From Knufia peltigerae (lineage: Eukaryota > Ascomycota > Eurotiomycetes > Chaetothyriales > Trichomeriaceae), in NCBI GenBank assembly GCA_030247855.1, contig JAPDRN010000043.1, positions 124,001 through 188,000 on the forward strand: a stretch of DNA of 64,000 nt, given 5' to 3'. Of this stretch, positions 1-11,231 are shown piece by piece; position 1 is the stretch's first letter; every line of letters begins with the position of its first letter. The position numbers and the translations under genes were made by a program. The notes under the pieces were generated by a model that saw only the letters and a program-made list of their open reading frames with translations, searched no databases and had not been told where the DNA came from.

Positions 1-776
1 CCCTGCAATCAAAATCATGCCCGCGGATGCAGATACAGGACTCGTACCCCCCCACGTAGCTGCCGTCTGTCCCGTAGCCGATTATGCAGGCGTCCAAAAA
101 CCCCCTGGGCGTTGATGTACAGGCAAGGCACGAGTACACCGAGGCTGACAAGGCGAAAGGTTGAGGTCTATCCATGCCAGAGTTAATTCAACAGATGATA
201 AAAAGCTGCAGATCGTCGCGTCGAGATACGTCTTCCCGCGGATGCCAAAGGCGAGTATGCCTGGAAGTATCACTGGGCTGATGAGGGTACAATTACCTGC
301 AATATTTGTAAGGTAGAATCCTTAGGTGTGAATACATGATTGGTACCTAGAGGTCCGGATATCAGTGGCAACCCAAAGCCAAGACTAGTCCAGGCGTGGC
401 CAAGTGAGCCTGGTGCGGCTCATCTTTTGTTTCCCCCTCTAATGTGCCTTGTAGCCGACTCTCTCGAGCCCTCCACCAACCACGAGCCCTCAACAACACC
501 AGCCCTACTTCCCACCCTATCCGCCGACCCATCTTTTTGCTCGCAAGCCCTCGTCCTAGGCGTATTGTATCAGCGAGGGCGGAGCATTCGTATGACAATT
601 TGCATAGTATCTCTCTTCACGAAGACAAACCAAAGGAAGTCGAGTCCTCCAATCGATTACAATCGATACGAGAGGAATCTGCCTGCATCTGTTCAAATCA
701 AATGTGATCACAAAGGTAGAAAAGGAGCGGGCTATCTCACAGGGAAGAAAAAAGAAATATCATCATAAGGACTTAC
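1..776. other. left-edge region, no resolved gene
   Basis: No gene could be resolved here. It would hold downstream exons of the possible minus-strand gene that follows to the right, whose last visible exon ends in a good GTAAGT donor at 776. A minus-strand reading of about 58 codons starts at an ATG near 176, runs off the left edge and is rich in Cys, Gly and Tyr. A second minus frame between about 305 and 82 could also be an exon, entered after a TTGCAG acceptor near 303. Neither resembles a known family, and at most one can be right. Confidence 0.3.
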
Positions 777-1291
777 CCTGGATCTGTATCCGCCGGGAGT
801 CCGTGTCTAAAGCGAATCTGAAGTGGCGTCGACCGTGGTTGGCGCTTGCAGCCCACGCTCTGCTCGGCCTACAGGGATCATAAACCCGGGGCTTGTTCTC
901 ACCGAAGAAGTTCAGCACCATTCTTCGACTTGTGATATCCTTCAAGGCACTACCACTTCTCACGGTAACATAGCATTGGCGGACGACCCACCGATTATCC
1001 AGACGCCGAGCCTTGTCCTTCATCATCGTCGCCTCTGCTGCAACTTGGCATGTCCTCTTCTCCCTTGTGCAAAGACATTCAAGCTCAGTCAATTTGCTGA
1101 GTGTGCTTCACTAAGCCCAACCCAAGCCGTGCCCAGCCCGTCAAGACAAGTTTCTTACTTTGCGGCTTCCACAGCGTACCCATCGGGGTGTCCATCGAGG
1201 TGTTCTCTACGACGAGTTCTGTCGCCTCCACCAACCTCGCAACTCTCACTCCTTCAGCGACCTCTCTTGCCGCCTGAGGAACTACCTCCAT
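777..1291 (-). CDS. possible spliced gene, partial, unrecognised
   Basis: Two minus-strand coding-like segments join cleanly. Exon A (1291-1159) starts with ATG and reads MEVVPQAAREVAEG, a stretch that would form an amphipathic helix. It ends at a GTAAGA donor. Exon B (1037-777) follows a TTGCAG acceptor in matching phase (an acceptor six bases upstream, CCAAG, is also in phase). It contains NHGRRHFRF and NFFGENKPRVYDP, and ends at a strong GTAAGT donor, so the gene would continue left. The visible part is about 131 residues. I do not recognise a family. The phase match and the two good donors argue for a real gene. The lack of homology I can name, and the unresolved continuation, argue for caution. 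Confidence 0.33.
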
Positions 1292-1653
1292 TGTCCTCCT
1301 GAGACTTTCTTCCCCTCCTGCCAGTGTGCACCCTCCCTGAATGCTTCGGATACTACACCACGATCTGACACCAAGGGAAAGCAACGATTGGGGGTAATAA
1401 TTAAAGAGCTTAGTGCTGTAACTGGGCAAAATTCCCATACATAATACAGAAGAGGCTTTGTTATCTGAATCTCAGCCACTCTTTTACGGTACTTGCACCT
1501 TCTGCGTCGACGCACGCCAGCCATTCTTTATCGATCTTTAAAAAGTCTTGGGAGGAGTCTGTCACCCTACAATTACTGGCAGTACACAATCGCAGGGGCT
1601 TGGAGGAAGAGTAGGAGGCTTGGATCAGGGGCTCCCTGCACGATCGATTCACC

Positions 1654-4600
1654 ATGGCGTGGCATCAGTTGGCAATCGACAAACCACATCTGGTTTATAT
1701 TATCCTGGGTGGCTTTACTAGCATATTCATGCTATGTTCGCTGTTCATCAAGGAGAAGTTGTATATTGGCGAAGCCACGGTAGCCACCATTTGTGGTGTA
1801 ATCTTCGGTCCTCATGCCGCTGATCTGATCAACCCCTTGAGCTGGGGAAACACGGATAAGATAACGCTGGAATTTTCTCGCATTGTACTGGTGGTCCAGT
1901 GTTTCGCGGTCGGTGTGGAATTGCCCAAGGCATACATGGAACGACACTGGAAATCTGTCACCTTTTTGCTTGTTCCGGTCATGACCTTTGGGTGGCTCAT
2001 TACCAGTCTTTTCATTTGGTGGATGATCAAGCCTTTGTCATGGTTGGAATCCCTCGCGATAGCGGCATGCGTCACCGCCACAGACCCCGTCCTGGCGTCA
2101 TCTGTGGTTGGTAAGGGCAAGTTCGCGAAGCGAGTGCCAAAACATCTTCGAGATGTTCTCTCTGCCGAATCGGGGTGCAACGACGGCATGGCGTTTCCAT
2201 TCATCTACCTCTCGCTATATCTCTTACGCTATGATCTGTCTGGTCGTGAAGTTGTCTTCCACTGGACGTGCTATACGATTCTTTACGAATGCATTTTCGG
2301 CGCTTTCTACGGGGTCATGGTGGGTTACATTGGACGACACGCAATCAAAATGGCGGAACGAAAGGGCTTGATCGATCGTGAAAGCTTTTTGGTGTTCTAC
2401 TTTGTTCTGGCTCTGTTTTGCGCTGGATCCGGTAGTCTTCTAGGCATGGACGATCTTCTGATCGGATTCGCGGCTGGAGTAGGATTTTCGAACGACGGCT
2501 GGTTCACCGAAAAGACGGAAGAGTCACACGTGTCCAACGTTATTGACTTGCTTATTAACTTGGCTTATTTCGTCTACTTTGGCACCATCATCCCGTGGGA
2601 TCAGTACAACTCACCAGCTCACGGACTGGTCCCATGGAGGCTCGTTGTTATCGCCATCTTTGTCATTTTCTTCCGACGAATCCCGGCTATGATGTTGCTG
2701 AAACCGCTTATACCAGATGTCAAAACTTGGCGAGAAGCACTTTTTGCTGGCCATTTTGGTCCTATTGGAGTTGGTGCTATCTTCGCTGCGATCCTGGCTC
2801 GTGCCGAACTAGAGACAGATTCTACACAGCCTCTAGCCGTCCTTCCTCCACCCGGGACCAAGGACTACGATCTGATATATCTGGTGTGGCCCGTCGTCAC
2901 CTTCTTGGTGATTTCCTCTATCCTTGTCCATGGGTCATCCATTGCGGTGTTCACTCTAGGCAAGCGTATCAATACTTTGACCATGACTCTATCATATACT
3001 CAAGACAACGAGAAGGGTTCGGCGTGGATGAACAGACTCCCGAGAATCACCTCGCAATCCAGGTCGATGTCACGTACATACAGCTCAGACTTTGACGTGG
3101 ACGAGAAACTCGACGTACCGCCTGGACAATTGCCACCAATTGGCATTCCGAAACTCCACTTGAGAAGACAGCGTGAGGATGAATATGAGAAAAGGCCGGG
3201 ATCCCGGTCTTCCAGTCTCGGACGCTCGCGCAGGAAAAGACGAAGTGGTGGTCAAGATCGGGTTGGTGGACCTATTAGTCAGAGCGCCATAATGCCACAA
3301 AGACGGTCAGAGGCTGTTCTAGCTCAGCAGGAGTCAGGCTCCGACACACTGTTTGAGAAGTCTGGAGAGCCTTCGCCAGAGAGTCGCCAGGATCAGCTTG
3401 CGCCGCATGAGACCTCCTCGGATGAACGTGACAGACTGGATGCAGAGGAAGAAGCAGAGGCCGAGGAACATGGAGGCCCTCGACCACCGTCCCCGGACAG
3501 GCCTGCAGATGTTGAGGTATACGAGGAAGGAGCTGACATTGTTGTCGAGGATGAGGAGGGTAATGTTGTCGACACTTTTGACACCAGCAAAATGACCGAG
3601 GACGAAAAGGTGCAAGGCATTGAAGAAGCAAGAAATCGCTTGGCCAAGGATGAAAGCGGCAATTTCGCCAAACACAAGCATCGCCCACACCCGAAGACGG
3701 AAGGCGAGGAGGTCGAGAAGGAGGCTGCAGAAGCTATCGCTCAGCCCCAGAAGAAGATGCGACAGAGGTTCGATCAATGGACGGGCTTTGCCAAACGCAA
3801 GCAAGACGACTCTGGTGCTCCTGGGCCATCTAAGAAACCCGAACGAAAACGAGGTCCTGCCCATGCCTATCAATTCGGTAACACGGTCATTGTCGAGGAT
3901 GAAGACGGTGAAGTTATCAAAACTTACACGCTTGGACCGGAGGAGGTTGGTAACAATCGAGAGCAACAACTGAGAGATGGTCTGCGTCGGATGAGTACCT
4001 GGGTTGGGCTGGGCAAACAAGCAGGTGCGGCCGGGCCTTCCGGTGGGGTGCCTTCGAGTGGTGTCACGAATTTGCCTACGCAGGTAGATGGCGCCGAAGA
4101 GACGGCGCCGAGGTCAGACAAGCCAATGCCAAAAAACCGTCGTTCTTCAACATCTTCAGATGAAGATGATGGGTTAAGAATGATCATTTCGTCAACTGAT
4201 CAATATGGTCTTACTGGGCAGAAGAAAGTCCGCAATGCGCCAGGTACGATTGCTCTTGGCTCTGGAAGGCGACTATCCACCAAGGATTTCATCAAGCAAA
4301 TGCAACAATTGGACCCCAAAAACAAGATCAGAGAAGTCAATGAAAGTGATGCTCCTGAAGAAGTCAAACGCGAACTACGGCTAGCAGCCAATGAAGAAGC
4401 TTTCGGCGAGAGACCTCGACGTCTTCGAGCGGAGACTGCCACAAGCCAGAATCTGAGTGCTCATCGCCTGGAAGGTCGCAGAAGAGCCAAGAGTGATCTC
4501 CCCGCCCCGGAAGAGGACTACTTCAGCTCTCACCGACGTCCTAGGCCTGAACGTGCGATGACGGACGAACAGAAGAAGACCTTGCAGGAAGAGAGTGAGG

Positions 4601-5046
4601 AGGACGAGGAAGAATTCAATATCCCTACGCACAATGTCCGTTCGAGCATTGCTAAACACGGAGGTGGCCAGACCGCGGCAGATTTGCGCAGACGTCGATT
4701 GGCGAGGATCAAATCGGAAGATGAGGAGGATGAGGAAGATGAAAATGCCGCTGGTGAAGAGACTGCCGCCGAAAAGAGACGGCGTCTGGCTGCTTTGGGG
4801 TTGGGAGGTGGTGGCGATGACGATTCTAGTGAAAGTGACGAGGACGTGGAACCACGTCAAGCTGGCGCTGCTGTACAGGAACCGACGGCTTCTGGTCCCT
4901 CGAACCGACCTACTATTCAGTGGGGTGGCGAGCGTGGCAGAGAAAGGGAGAAGAAGGAGAAAGATCCTACTGACATTTACGCTGGTGATCCTATTGTCGG
5001 TGCTGCACGAAAGATCAGAGGCATGATGCACAAGAAAAGATCTTGA
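1654..5046 (+). CDS. nha1: Na+/H+ antiporter, Nha1/Sod2 family
   Basis: Plasma-membrane alkali-cation/proton antiporter of 1130 residues that exports Na+ (and probably K+/Li+) in exchange for protons. The first ~445 residues are the hydrophobic CPA1-type exchanger domain with about a dozen membrane segments. Visible signatures are TDPVLASS with Asp144, SGCNDG with Asp177, and DDLLIGFAAG further on. These correspond to the conserved acidic cation-binding region of yeast Nha1 and fission yeast Sod2. The remaining ~680 residues form a long hydrophilic, acidic, Ser/Arg-rich cytosolic tail. Such tails in Nha1 proteins are regulatory. The tail contains two copies of a short pattern, VVEDEEGNVV/VIVEDEDGEV, seen in fungal homologues. 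The gene is a single exon and starts at an ATG in CACC context. It converges on AP-3 beta with a tRNA between. Confidence 0.93.
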   Translation: MAWHQLAIDKPHLVYIILGGFTSIFMLCSLFIKEKLYIGEATVATICGVIFGPHAADLINPLSWGNTDKITLEFSRIVLVVQCFAVGVELPKAYMERHWKSVTFLLVPVMTFGWLITSLFIWWMIKPLSWLESLAIAACVTATDPVLASSVVGKGKFAKRVPKHLRDVLSAESGCNDGMAFPFIYLSLYLLRYDLSGREVVFHWTCYTILYECIFGAFYGVMVGYIGRHAIKMAERKGLIDRESFLVFYFVLALFCAGSGSLLGMDDLLIGFAAGVGFSNDGWFTEKTEESHVSNVIDLLINLAYFVYFGTIIPWDQYNSPAHGLVPWRLVVIAIFVIFFRRIPAMMLLKPLIPDVKTWREALFAGHFGPIGVGAIFAAILARAELETDSTQPLAVLPPPGTKDYDLIYLVWPVVTFLVISSILVHGSSIAVFTLGKRINTLTMTLSYTQDNEKGSAWMNRLPRITSQSRSMSRTYSSDFDVDEKLDVPPGQLPPIGIPKLHLRRQREDEYEKRPGSRSSSLGRSRRKRRSGGQDRVGGPISQSAIMPQRRSEAVLAQQESGSDTLFEKSGEPSPESRQDQLAPHETSSDERDRLDAEEEAEAEEHGGPRPPSPDRPADVEVYEEGADIVVEDEEGNVVDTFDTSKMTEDEKVQGIEEARNRLAKDESGNFAKHKHRPHPKTEGEEVEKEAAEAIAQPQKKMRQRFDQWTGFAKRKQDDSGAPGPSKKPERKRGPAHAYQFGNTVIVEDEDGEVIKTYTLGPEEVGNNREQQLRDGLRRMSTWVGLGKQAGAAGPSGGVPSSGVTNLPTQVDGAEETAPRSDKPMPKNRRSSTSSDEDDGLRMIISSTDQYGLTGQKKVRNAPGTIALGSGRRLSTKDFIKQMQQLDPKNKIREVNESDAPEEVKRELRLAANEEAFGERPRRLRAETATSQNLSAHRLEGRRRAKSDLPAPEEDYFSSHRRPRPERAMTDEQKKTLQEESEEDEEEFNIPTHNVRSSIAKHGGGQTAADLRRRRLARIKSEDEEDEEDENAAGEETAAEKRRRLAALGLGGGGDDDSSESDEDVEPRQAGAAVQEPTASGPSNRPTIQWGGERGREREKKEKDPTDIYAGDPIVGAARKIRGMMHKKRS

Positions 5047-5374
5047 AGTACGGACTACCTCGGAAGAAATGTTTACTTCGTAAGGATTGGGAGTTTGATT
5101 ATTCTAGCCCGTTATCTACTCGTACTCCATTTGAGTATGAACAATATGATGAATGCCTGTCAAGCTAGAGTCGTCGAAATTGTACATTGATGTTGTTATC
5201 GACGTGCTTGTTTCTCGCCGGGAGTCGCCTTACATAGGTAAGTGGATACAGAGGTATTTATTTACCTAGTAGGGCACTAACCAATGTCAGCTTTGATTTT
5301 CATCGGCACCGAAAAAGAATTGCAAGGCTCACATATCACAGTCCCCAAATTATCGCCCACAAATGCCGCATATC
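5047..5374. other. 3' flank of nha1 and 5' flank of tRNA-Gln
   Basis: No coding signal was found. The stretch holds the 3' untranslated region of the antiporter and the upstream flank of the tRNA gene. Confidence 0.5.
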
Positions 5375-5476
5375 GGTTTTGTAGTGTAGCGGTTATCACT
5401 CCGGATTCTGAAAGAGTTTTTCGTCAAATTCAAAATGAGTTTTCCGGCAACCCCGGTTCGAATCCGGGCAAGACCT
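5375..5476 (+). tRNA. tRNA-Gln (anticodon CTG) with intron
   Basis: A complete cloverleaf can be drawn. The acceptor stem GGTTTTG pairs with CAAGACC (one G-U pair), followed by discriminator base T at 5476. The D arm is GTGTAGCGGTTATCAC, the anticodon stem is CCGGA/TCCGG, and the T arm is CCCGG-TTCGAAT-CCGGG. The anticodon CTG lies at 5408-5410. A 30-nt intron (about 5412-5441) sits just 3' of the anticodon, the canonical position for nuclear tRNA introns. The B box GGTTCGAATCC is intact. A T-rich run follows at about 5483-5500 and could terminate RNA polymerase III. Confidence 0.93.
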
Positions 5477-5750
5477 CATTACCTTTTTTCCTTTTTTTTC
5501 CCCGGGAGTGTGTCCGCGTGAGTACACTCTGCCCTTTTGCTCATTTCCTTGTGGAAAGTGAGCTTCTTTTTCCCCCCCGCTTTCTCTCTTTCGAATTTAC
5601 AACTCTGTAGATTGAACATTGTAGTCAAATGAAATGTTTCATGAGATTCATCGAATACTTGGTGGTCGGGGAGTTGGGAAGTCATGACCTGAACCACGAC
5701 GTGACTTTTCTACAAACACGTATAATCGTCGGGACAAGGACAAGCCCCGT

Positions 5751-8289
5751 TCAAGGCAATCCCTTACTTATCAAACCTTTACGCATACCCTTTTCATCGT
5801 CGTCCTCACTTTCTTCTTCATCGCTCTCCTCTTCTTCTTCTTCTTCTTCTTCTTCTTCTTCACCCGACTCCTCCTCACTTTCAGTACCTTCATCGGTTTC
5901 TTCCTCGGTCTCGTCGTCCTCATCGTCCTCCTCTTCTTCACTCTCGGCCAACCAGTCATCTAGTGTTCTAGGCTTCGATCCAGCCTGCTTGGTCGTTCCT
6001 GCGGCCACGACCTTTTCCAACCCCTGATCCCTGACGGCGGCGTCGAGTCTCTTGCTCGCGGCGACCGTGGCACTTGCCCCTCCTCTTGCCGACATGGGGA
6101 CGTACTCATCCTTTTCAGTCAGGTCACCGACGTCACGAAGCTTCGGGTCCGGTTCGAGCCCTTCTTCCACCCACTTGGGAAGTTCTTCGTAGCCCGGAAG
6201 ACCCAATACGCCGGCGACGTCCGTGCCCAAGACGAGCGTGGTGCTGCCGAGCACGAGGCCCTTGCGGCTTTCGGACGGCGATGGAGAATGAGGGACCGGC
6301 TTCGGCGCGAGGAGGAGAAGTGCGGCCAGTTGTATAGATTGTGGGTTGGAGAGGAGAGCCTTGAAAAGTCTTGCTCGATCCCGCAGGTCGTACGACGTGT
6401 CGTAGCGAGCGAGCAGGAGTATGTAGTTCCACACCTTCGATATTGCATGGTCCATGTAGGATGAGTCAATTGTCACGGACCTGTCGTTGTCGTGATTTTG
6501 TTCCTGGCCGTTGTCGTCGTTGTCGGTCGTGGCGGTCGGTACATGCTTTTGTAAAAAGAGCAGATAGACCTTGGCTGCGAGCAGAACAATCTGCTGTTTG
6601 GCGGCTTCACTCTCGTCGGTGAATCCTTTGACAAGTATACGCAAAACGTCCGGGGCGATGTTGTTGTCAGGATCGAGGCTTGCAAACTCCCCAACGAGCC
6701 AGATGATGGTGGCGCGGGCTTCGGGGCTCGCGGTCCGGTCCAGATTTCGCGCCAGACGGACAACGGTCTTTCTGTGTGATGTCGGGTCTTGCTGGATGAG
6801 GTGACGCATGACTGTCAGCACCTCCGAAACCAAAACATTGTCGAAGCTCGATATCTGATTGAGGAGGACTTTGAAACATCGGTGCGCATTCTTCGGGTCC
6901 ACCTGTGCACAACGTCCGATTGCACGCACAGATTCGCGGATCATTTCGATATCGGAACTGTGAGAAAAATGCTCCAGCTCGCTCAAGATGATGGATTTGA
7001 GGTTCAACGCCGCATGTGGAAAGATAAGAGTCAGGAGCTCGATTTTGAGCTTCCAGATTTGTGGCGAGTCTCGGGCTCGCATTAAAAAATGTGACGAGTA
7101 TGGGACGAATAGTTCTGGCGCTGACAAGCATACCAAGACGATGTTGCATAGCGCGACTTCTTCCACTTCTGGAGCCCCCCTCATGAGCCCGATGAGTGGT
7201 CCGACGGCTTCCTGTAGGTAATCTCTAGTTCCGAGGTAGAGGAACACACTCGCAACTGAGGTTGTCACCGCTGGACTTCGGCTCCGGAGGAGAGATTTAC
7301 ACCCGTCGAGGAAGAGCTTCAGGTCGGGGTCGAGAATCTCGACGATTTGGTCGGTTTCGACGGCTTCGTCTGGTTCGTCGTCGTAGAACCCCTTTTTGTT
7401 GACTCTGGGTACTTTTTCTGTTCTTTGAGGGAAACAACGGCGGCTGTAGAAAAGTAGGAGTCGTAGCGTAGCTAACTGACTCCATTCGTCCATGTCGACG
7501 AGTTTCTTCACCAGCCCACGGTAATGTTTGTGAATGAGGTCGGTTCGTTCCGGGCATATCTCAAGAAAAGCTTGGACAGCTGGTCCGACAACAAAGTACT
7601 GTTTGTCGCCAAGTAATGTAGACAGGTAGTCGAGTAATTGTGGTAGCGTGTTGGGGTCGAGGTTGTAGCATTTTGGAATGGCCAGGGCGGCTGCTTTGCG
7701 GACATGGGGGCTCATGTCTCCCGCGCCTCTCTTGATGGCGAGGGAAACTATCTGGCTAATCACTGGTACCCTCATACCTGACATGGTCCGTAAGGCCAGA
7801 GCCCTGACTTGGGGATTCTGATCAGTGAGAGATTTTTGGATGGCATTGACCGAAAGCAACGCCAGGTCCGGGTCTGATTCCGCATAATGTAGCAGATAGA
7901 TGTAGACCAATTTCTTGACCTCCAAATTTGGGTTGGCAACGTTTTTGACGACAGACGAAAAGTATGGCAGACATGGTTTGTTCTGATATATCATCTGCCC
8001 AAACATTAGTCAAGGGATGTACAGTCGCCAACAGTGGAACGTACGGATATGACTCTTTTCAACCCATCGAGTATATCTCGATCGCTTCTGCTATCAAGAA
8101 GTGCCTTCAGTTTTGTGAAAGGTATGTTCCGTGAAGATGAGCTACCGCCTTTCAGAGCCTTGCTCATGGCCTGAGCAGCATCCACAGTCAAGTCTCTTGC
8201 TTGCGTGGGATCAGCGTACTGAAGCCAGGACGAATCCATGTTGACTCACCTGGGTCCATTAAGGACGAGATCCGGGATGTTGACTCCAT
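5751..8289 (-). CDS. apl6: AP-3 adaptor complex beta subunit
   Basis: Large beta-adaptin subunit of the AP-3 coat, which sorts cargo from the Golgi/endosome to the vacuole. Three exons were deduced: 8289-8250, 8199-8045 and 7994-5751, giving 812 residues. The introns are 50 nt each (donors GTGAGT and GTACGT; the second has branch site TTGACTAAT). The joined N-terminus reads MESTSRISSLMDP then ARDLTVDAAQ, which matches the usual start of fungal AP-3 beta. The trunk is made of HEAT/Armadillo-like repeats with signatures such as PNLEVKKLVYIYLLHYAE. The C-terminus is an acidic Glu/Asp/Ser tract, followed by a short basic end. The hinge and ear are short compared with animal AP-3 beta, as is normal in fungi. 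Confidence 0.92.
5828..5861. repeat. CTT/GAA trinucleotide microsatellite in AP-3 beta
   Basis: About 11 uninterrupted CTT units lie inside the AP-3 beta coding region and encode a Glu run on the minus strand. The repeat length keeps the reading frame. It is a likely length-variable site between strains. Confidence 0.85.
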
Positions 8290-9145
8290 GCTGGATGTCA
8301 GATTTTGCCTGTCACCGCCGTTATTCTTGTGTAACACAGCGATTCAGGTGGAAGCTGGCGTTCAATGAGATTCGACCATGATGTCGGCGAACCACACGGA
8401 GGCCAAGAATGGCTAAAACAGCAGCATAAGCCGCTCCATTGCGGAAACAAGGAGTTGCCGCTTAAGAGAGCTTTGTTGGCCCACAGCAACACCTTCTCTT
8501 CCTCTTGCAAACTACGATTTTAGTTCATTTTCTCTAATAATCACCATGCTTGTTCTGGATGGCGATGATACGAGATACTTGTCAGCGTACGGTGCCCAGC
8601 GCTTTTCACGACTCCATGACATCTGGCCCAATAGAACCAGCCAGCCTCGATATTGCGGAACACTCCGGCATTCGACGATACTGTACGCCGAAACCGAGAG
8701 TATGGAGTGCTTAGTTTAATAGCTACGCGGCATTCTGAATAGAATGCATCCTTCCGACAGGAAGACTAGGTATCCAGTCTCTCGAGATCGTGACTTTTCC
8801 GAGCCGACGAATCATCTTAGTCGTGATTTCAGGCCCCCAAAGTTTGTATACACTTGAAGTAGACTTCAATGGAGATCCCAGGGCAAATTGGGGGCTCAAT
8901 TACGCGGTGTCTTCTTGACCTACTCGGTCAGCCACTACAATGGAATGTCCACGTTGGCTTTGATACCAGCTGCGGCAGCTTTGTCCATGCCCAGAATCTA
9001 TCTATCATTAGGGCAACCCTGGATTGTGGTCGGTACAGGAGAGTTTGAGAACCACAACTACATAAACCACCTTCTACTCTCTGGAGGCAAGATTTTTCCT
9101 CCAGAAGCTTGAATCACTTATTCACTCTTTTGACCCGTTTGCACC
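8290..9145. other. divergent promoter region, AP-3 beta / S10 carboxypeptidase
   Basis: This is shared upstream DNA of two genes pointing away from each other. Short open frames inside it begin with non-ATG codons or look non-coding. No RNA gene was seen. Confidence 0.5.
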
Positions 9146-11231
9146 ATGAAGTCCTGCTTCTCAGCATTTATTACTGCACTCCTTTTGAACAGCGCTCCTG
9201 CCACCTCCATTCCCACCAAAGGGAAACCTGTCACTGTCAACTCGCCTCTGGATCCGAATGTCTCGCTATCGTACAAAGAGGTGGGTCTCTTGTCAAGGAA
9301 TCGTGCGGGCTCAAACAAGCTCATATACTGCAGACAAACATCTGTGAAACGACTGCCGGCGTGAGATCATGGACTGGTTATGTGAATCTGCCCCTAGACC
9401 CAGCTGAAGGACGCGATTACCCAACACACACCTTCTTTTGGTTCTTCGAATCTCGAAAAGACCCTCGGAATGCACCCCTTTCGGTTTGGCTTCAAGGTGG
9501 TCCTGGCTCCCCATCTATCCCGGCAGCTATCGGCGAAAATGGGCCATGTTCAGTGACAGAGAACTCTGTTGATACTATCCTAAACCCTTGGTCGTGGACA
9601 AATGAAGTCAACATGCTCTACATTGACCAGCCTGTTTCGGTCGGGTTTTCCTACGACACACTCGTCAATGGAACAATCAATGAGTTCTCGTCACCCTTCA
9701 ACGTGACAGCACATGGAAACACTGCGCTGAACGCCCTTGAAACCAACTCATCCGTCCTAGCAGGTACATTCTCTGCACAGGACTCACTTAGCACACCAAA
9801 TACGACGGTGGCTGCTGCTCGTGTGGCCTGGCACTTTATGCAGATTTGGATGAAAGAGTAAGCATTGGTCAATCATGAACAGAGTCGAGCTGAATGTAAG
9901 TAGATTCCCGGCGCTCACACCAAAAGGCCACAGATTCAGCATGTGGGGTGAGAGCTTTGGAGGGCACTGGGTGCCAACCTTTGCCAATTTCTTCCTCTCT
10001 CAAAACCAGCTCCTCAAAGATGGAAAGCTCGATAGATCGGCTATCCCTCTACAGCTTGACACGATCGGTCTCGTCAATGCTTGTGTGGATATCGTTACAC
10101 AGATGCCTTTCTATCCTGAAATGGCCTTCAACAACACATATGGCCCCGTCATCAACAGAACCGTGTATGAAGCTGCCGTAGCCAGCTGGCCAAGGTGTTG
10201 GAATCTCATTGAGGAGTGTCGTGCTATAGCACAAGAGCAGGATCCTATGCGCTATGGCAATAACACAGATGTCAACAAGGCCTGCGCTGGTGCTTATGCT
10301 ACCTGCTTCGGGACAGTTTGGACAGACATGACTAAATACGGGGTAAGTACATTCAGGCACCTCCCGTGCAAGCATCCAATGCGTAGAAGCTGAGATTCCT
10401 TAGCGAGATACGTTTGACCTGACAGCGAAGGTGCCCAGTGCCTTTCCGCCCAAGTACGCTGCAGGCTATTTGAACAGACAACCGGTCCAAACAGCACTCG
10501 GGGTCCCACTCAATTTCACTGGTCTCTCCGACCCGGTGAACATTGGATTCGAGTACACGGGCGATTTTGTTGTCGGTCGCAATCTCGCAATTCTCGGCAG
10601 GTTGCTCGATCAAGGCATCAAAGTCGCCCTCGTGTATGGTGACGCTGATTACCAATGCAATTGTGAGTTGGCTGCTGTACATAGAGAGTGGTTATTGACG
10701 ATATTTAGGGTTGGGAGGCGAAGCACTCAGTCTGGCCATAAATTCTACCATCAAAGCCGACTTTCACAACTCGGGATATGCAAATATCACTACGAAGGAA
10801 GGATCTGTGGGCGGAACTGTTCGACAGTACGGCAATCTGTCTTTCTCACGAGTTTTCAGTGCAGGTCACCAAGGTAGGTGGTTTTCTATCACTATTCGTC
10901 TATTTTTCAGACAGTTGCTGAAACATCTCCAACAGTTCCCTACTATCAGCCGGAAACAGCCTTCGCCATTTTCAATCGTACTATGTCTGGCGTTGATGTC
11001 GCGACTGGTGAAACTTTAACAACATCTGGTATCAGCACCAAAGGACCTCAATCTGTGTTTGATGTCAAGGTTCCGGTATTTTCCCATCCCCCGCCCCAGT
11101 GCTATTTCTGGGATCAGCTGGAAACCTGTACAGCGTCACAGAAAGAGATGATACGCAACGACACAGCCATTCTCAAGGACTATATCATGGTTGGCTATCG
11201 TAATGCTAGGGGCGTGGCAACGTATTATTAG
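9146..11231 (+). CDS. secreted serine carboxypeptidase, family S10
   Basis: Secreted carboxypeptidase that removes C-terminal residues from peptides. Six exons were deduced: 9146-9280, 9334-9857, 9904-10342, 10404-10662, 10709-10873 and 10936-11231, giving 605 residues. The introns are 46-62 nt and all phases agree. The protein starts with a hydrophobic signal peptide (MKSCFSAFITALLLNSA). It then has the S10 landmarks: ICETT.GVRSW..GYVNLP, the oxyanion motif WLQGGPGS, the nucleophile motif WGESFGG (Ser237), YGDADYQCNW carrying the catalytic Asp, and SAGHQVPYY with His506. Many N-glycosylation sequons support secretion. It resembles the larger fungal S10 enzymes rather than vacuolar CPY. The start chosen is the ATG that opens the signal peptide. 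Confidence 0.92.

Noticed and set aside
340..768. Plus-strand frame of 142 codons
   Set aside because: Starts without ATG, has no family features, and lies over a probable intron of the minus-strand candidate gene.
9109..9145. Earlier start for the S10 carboxypeptidase
   Set aside because: The longer frame opens with TTG and is in a different frame from the signal peptide and first exon.
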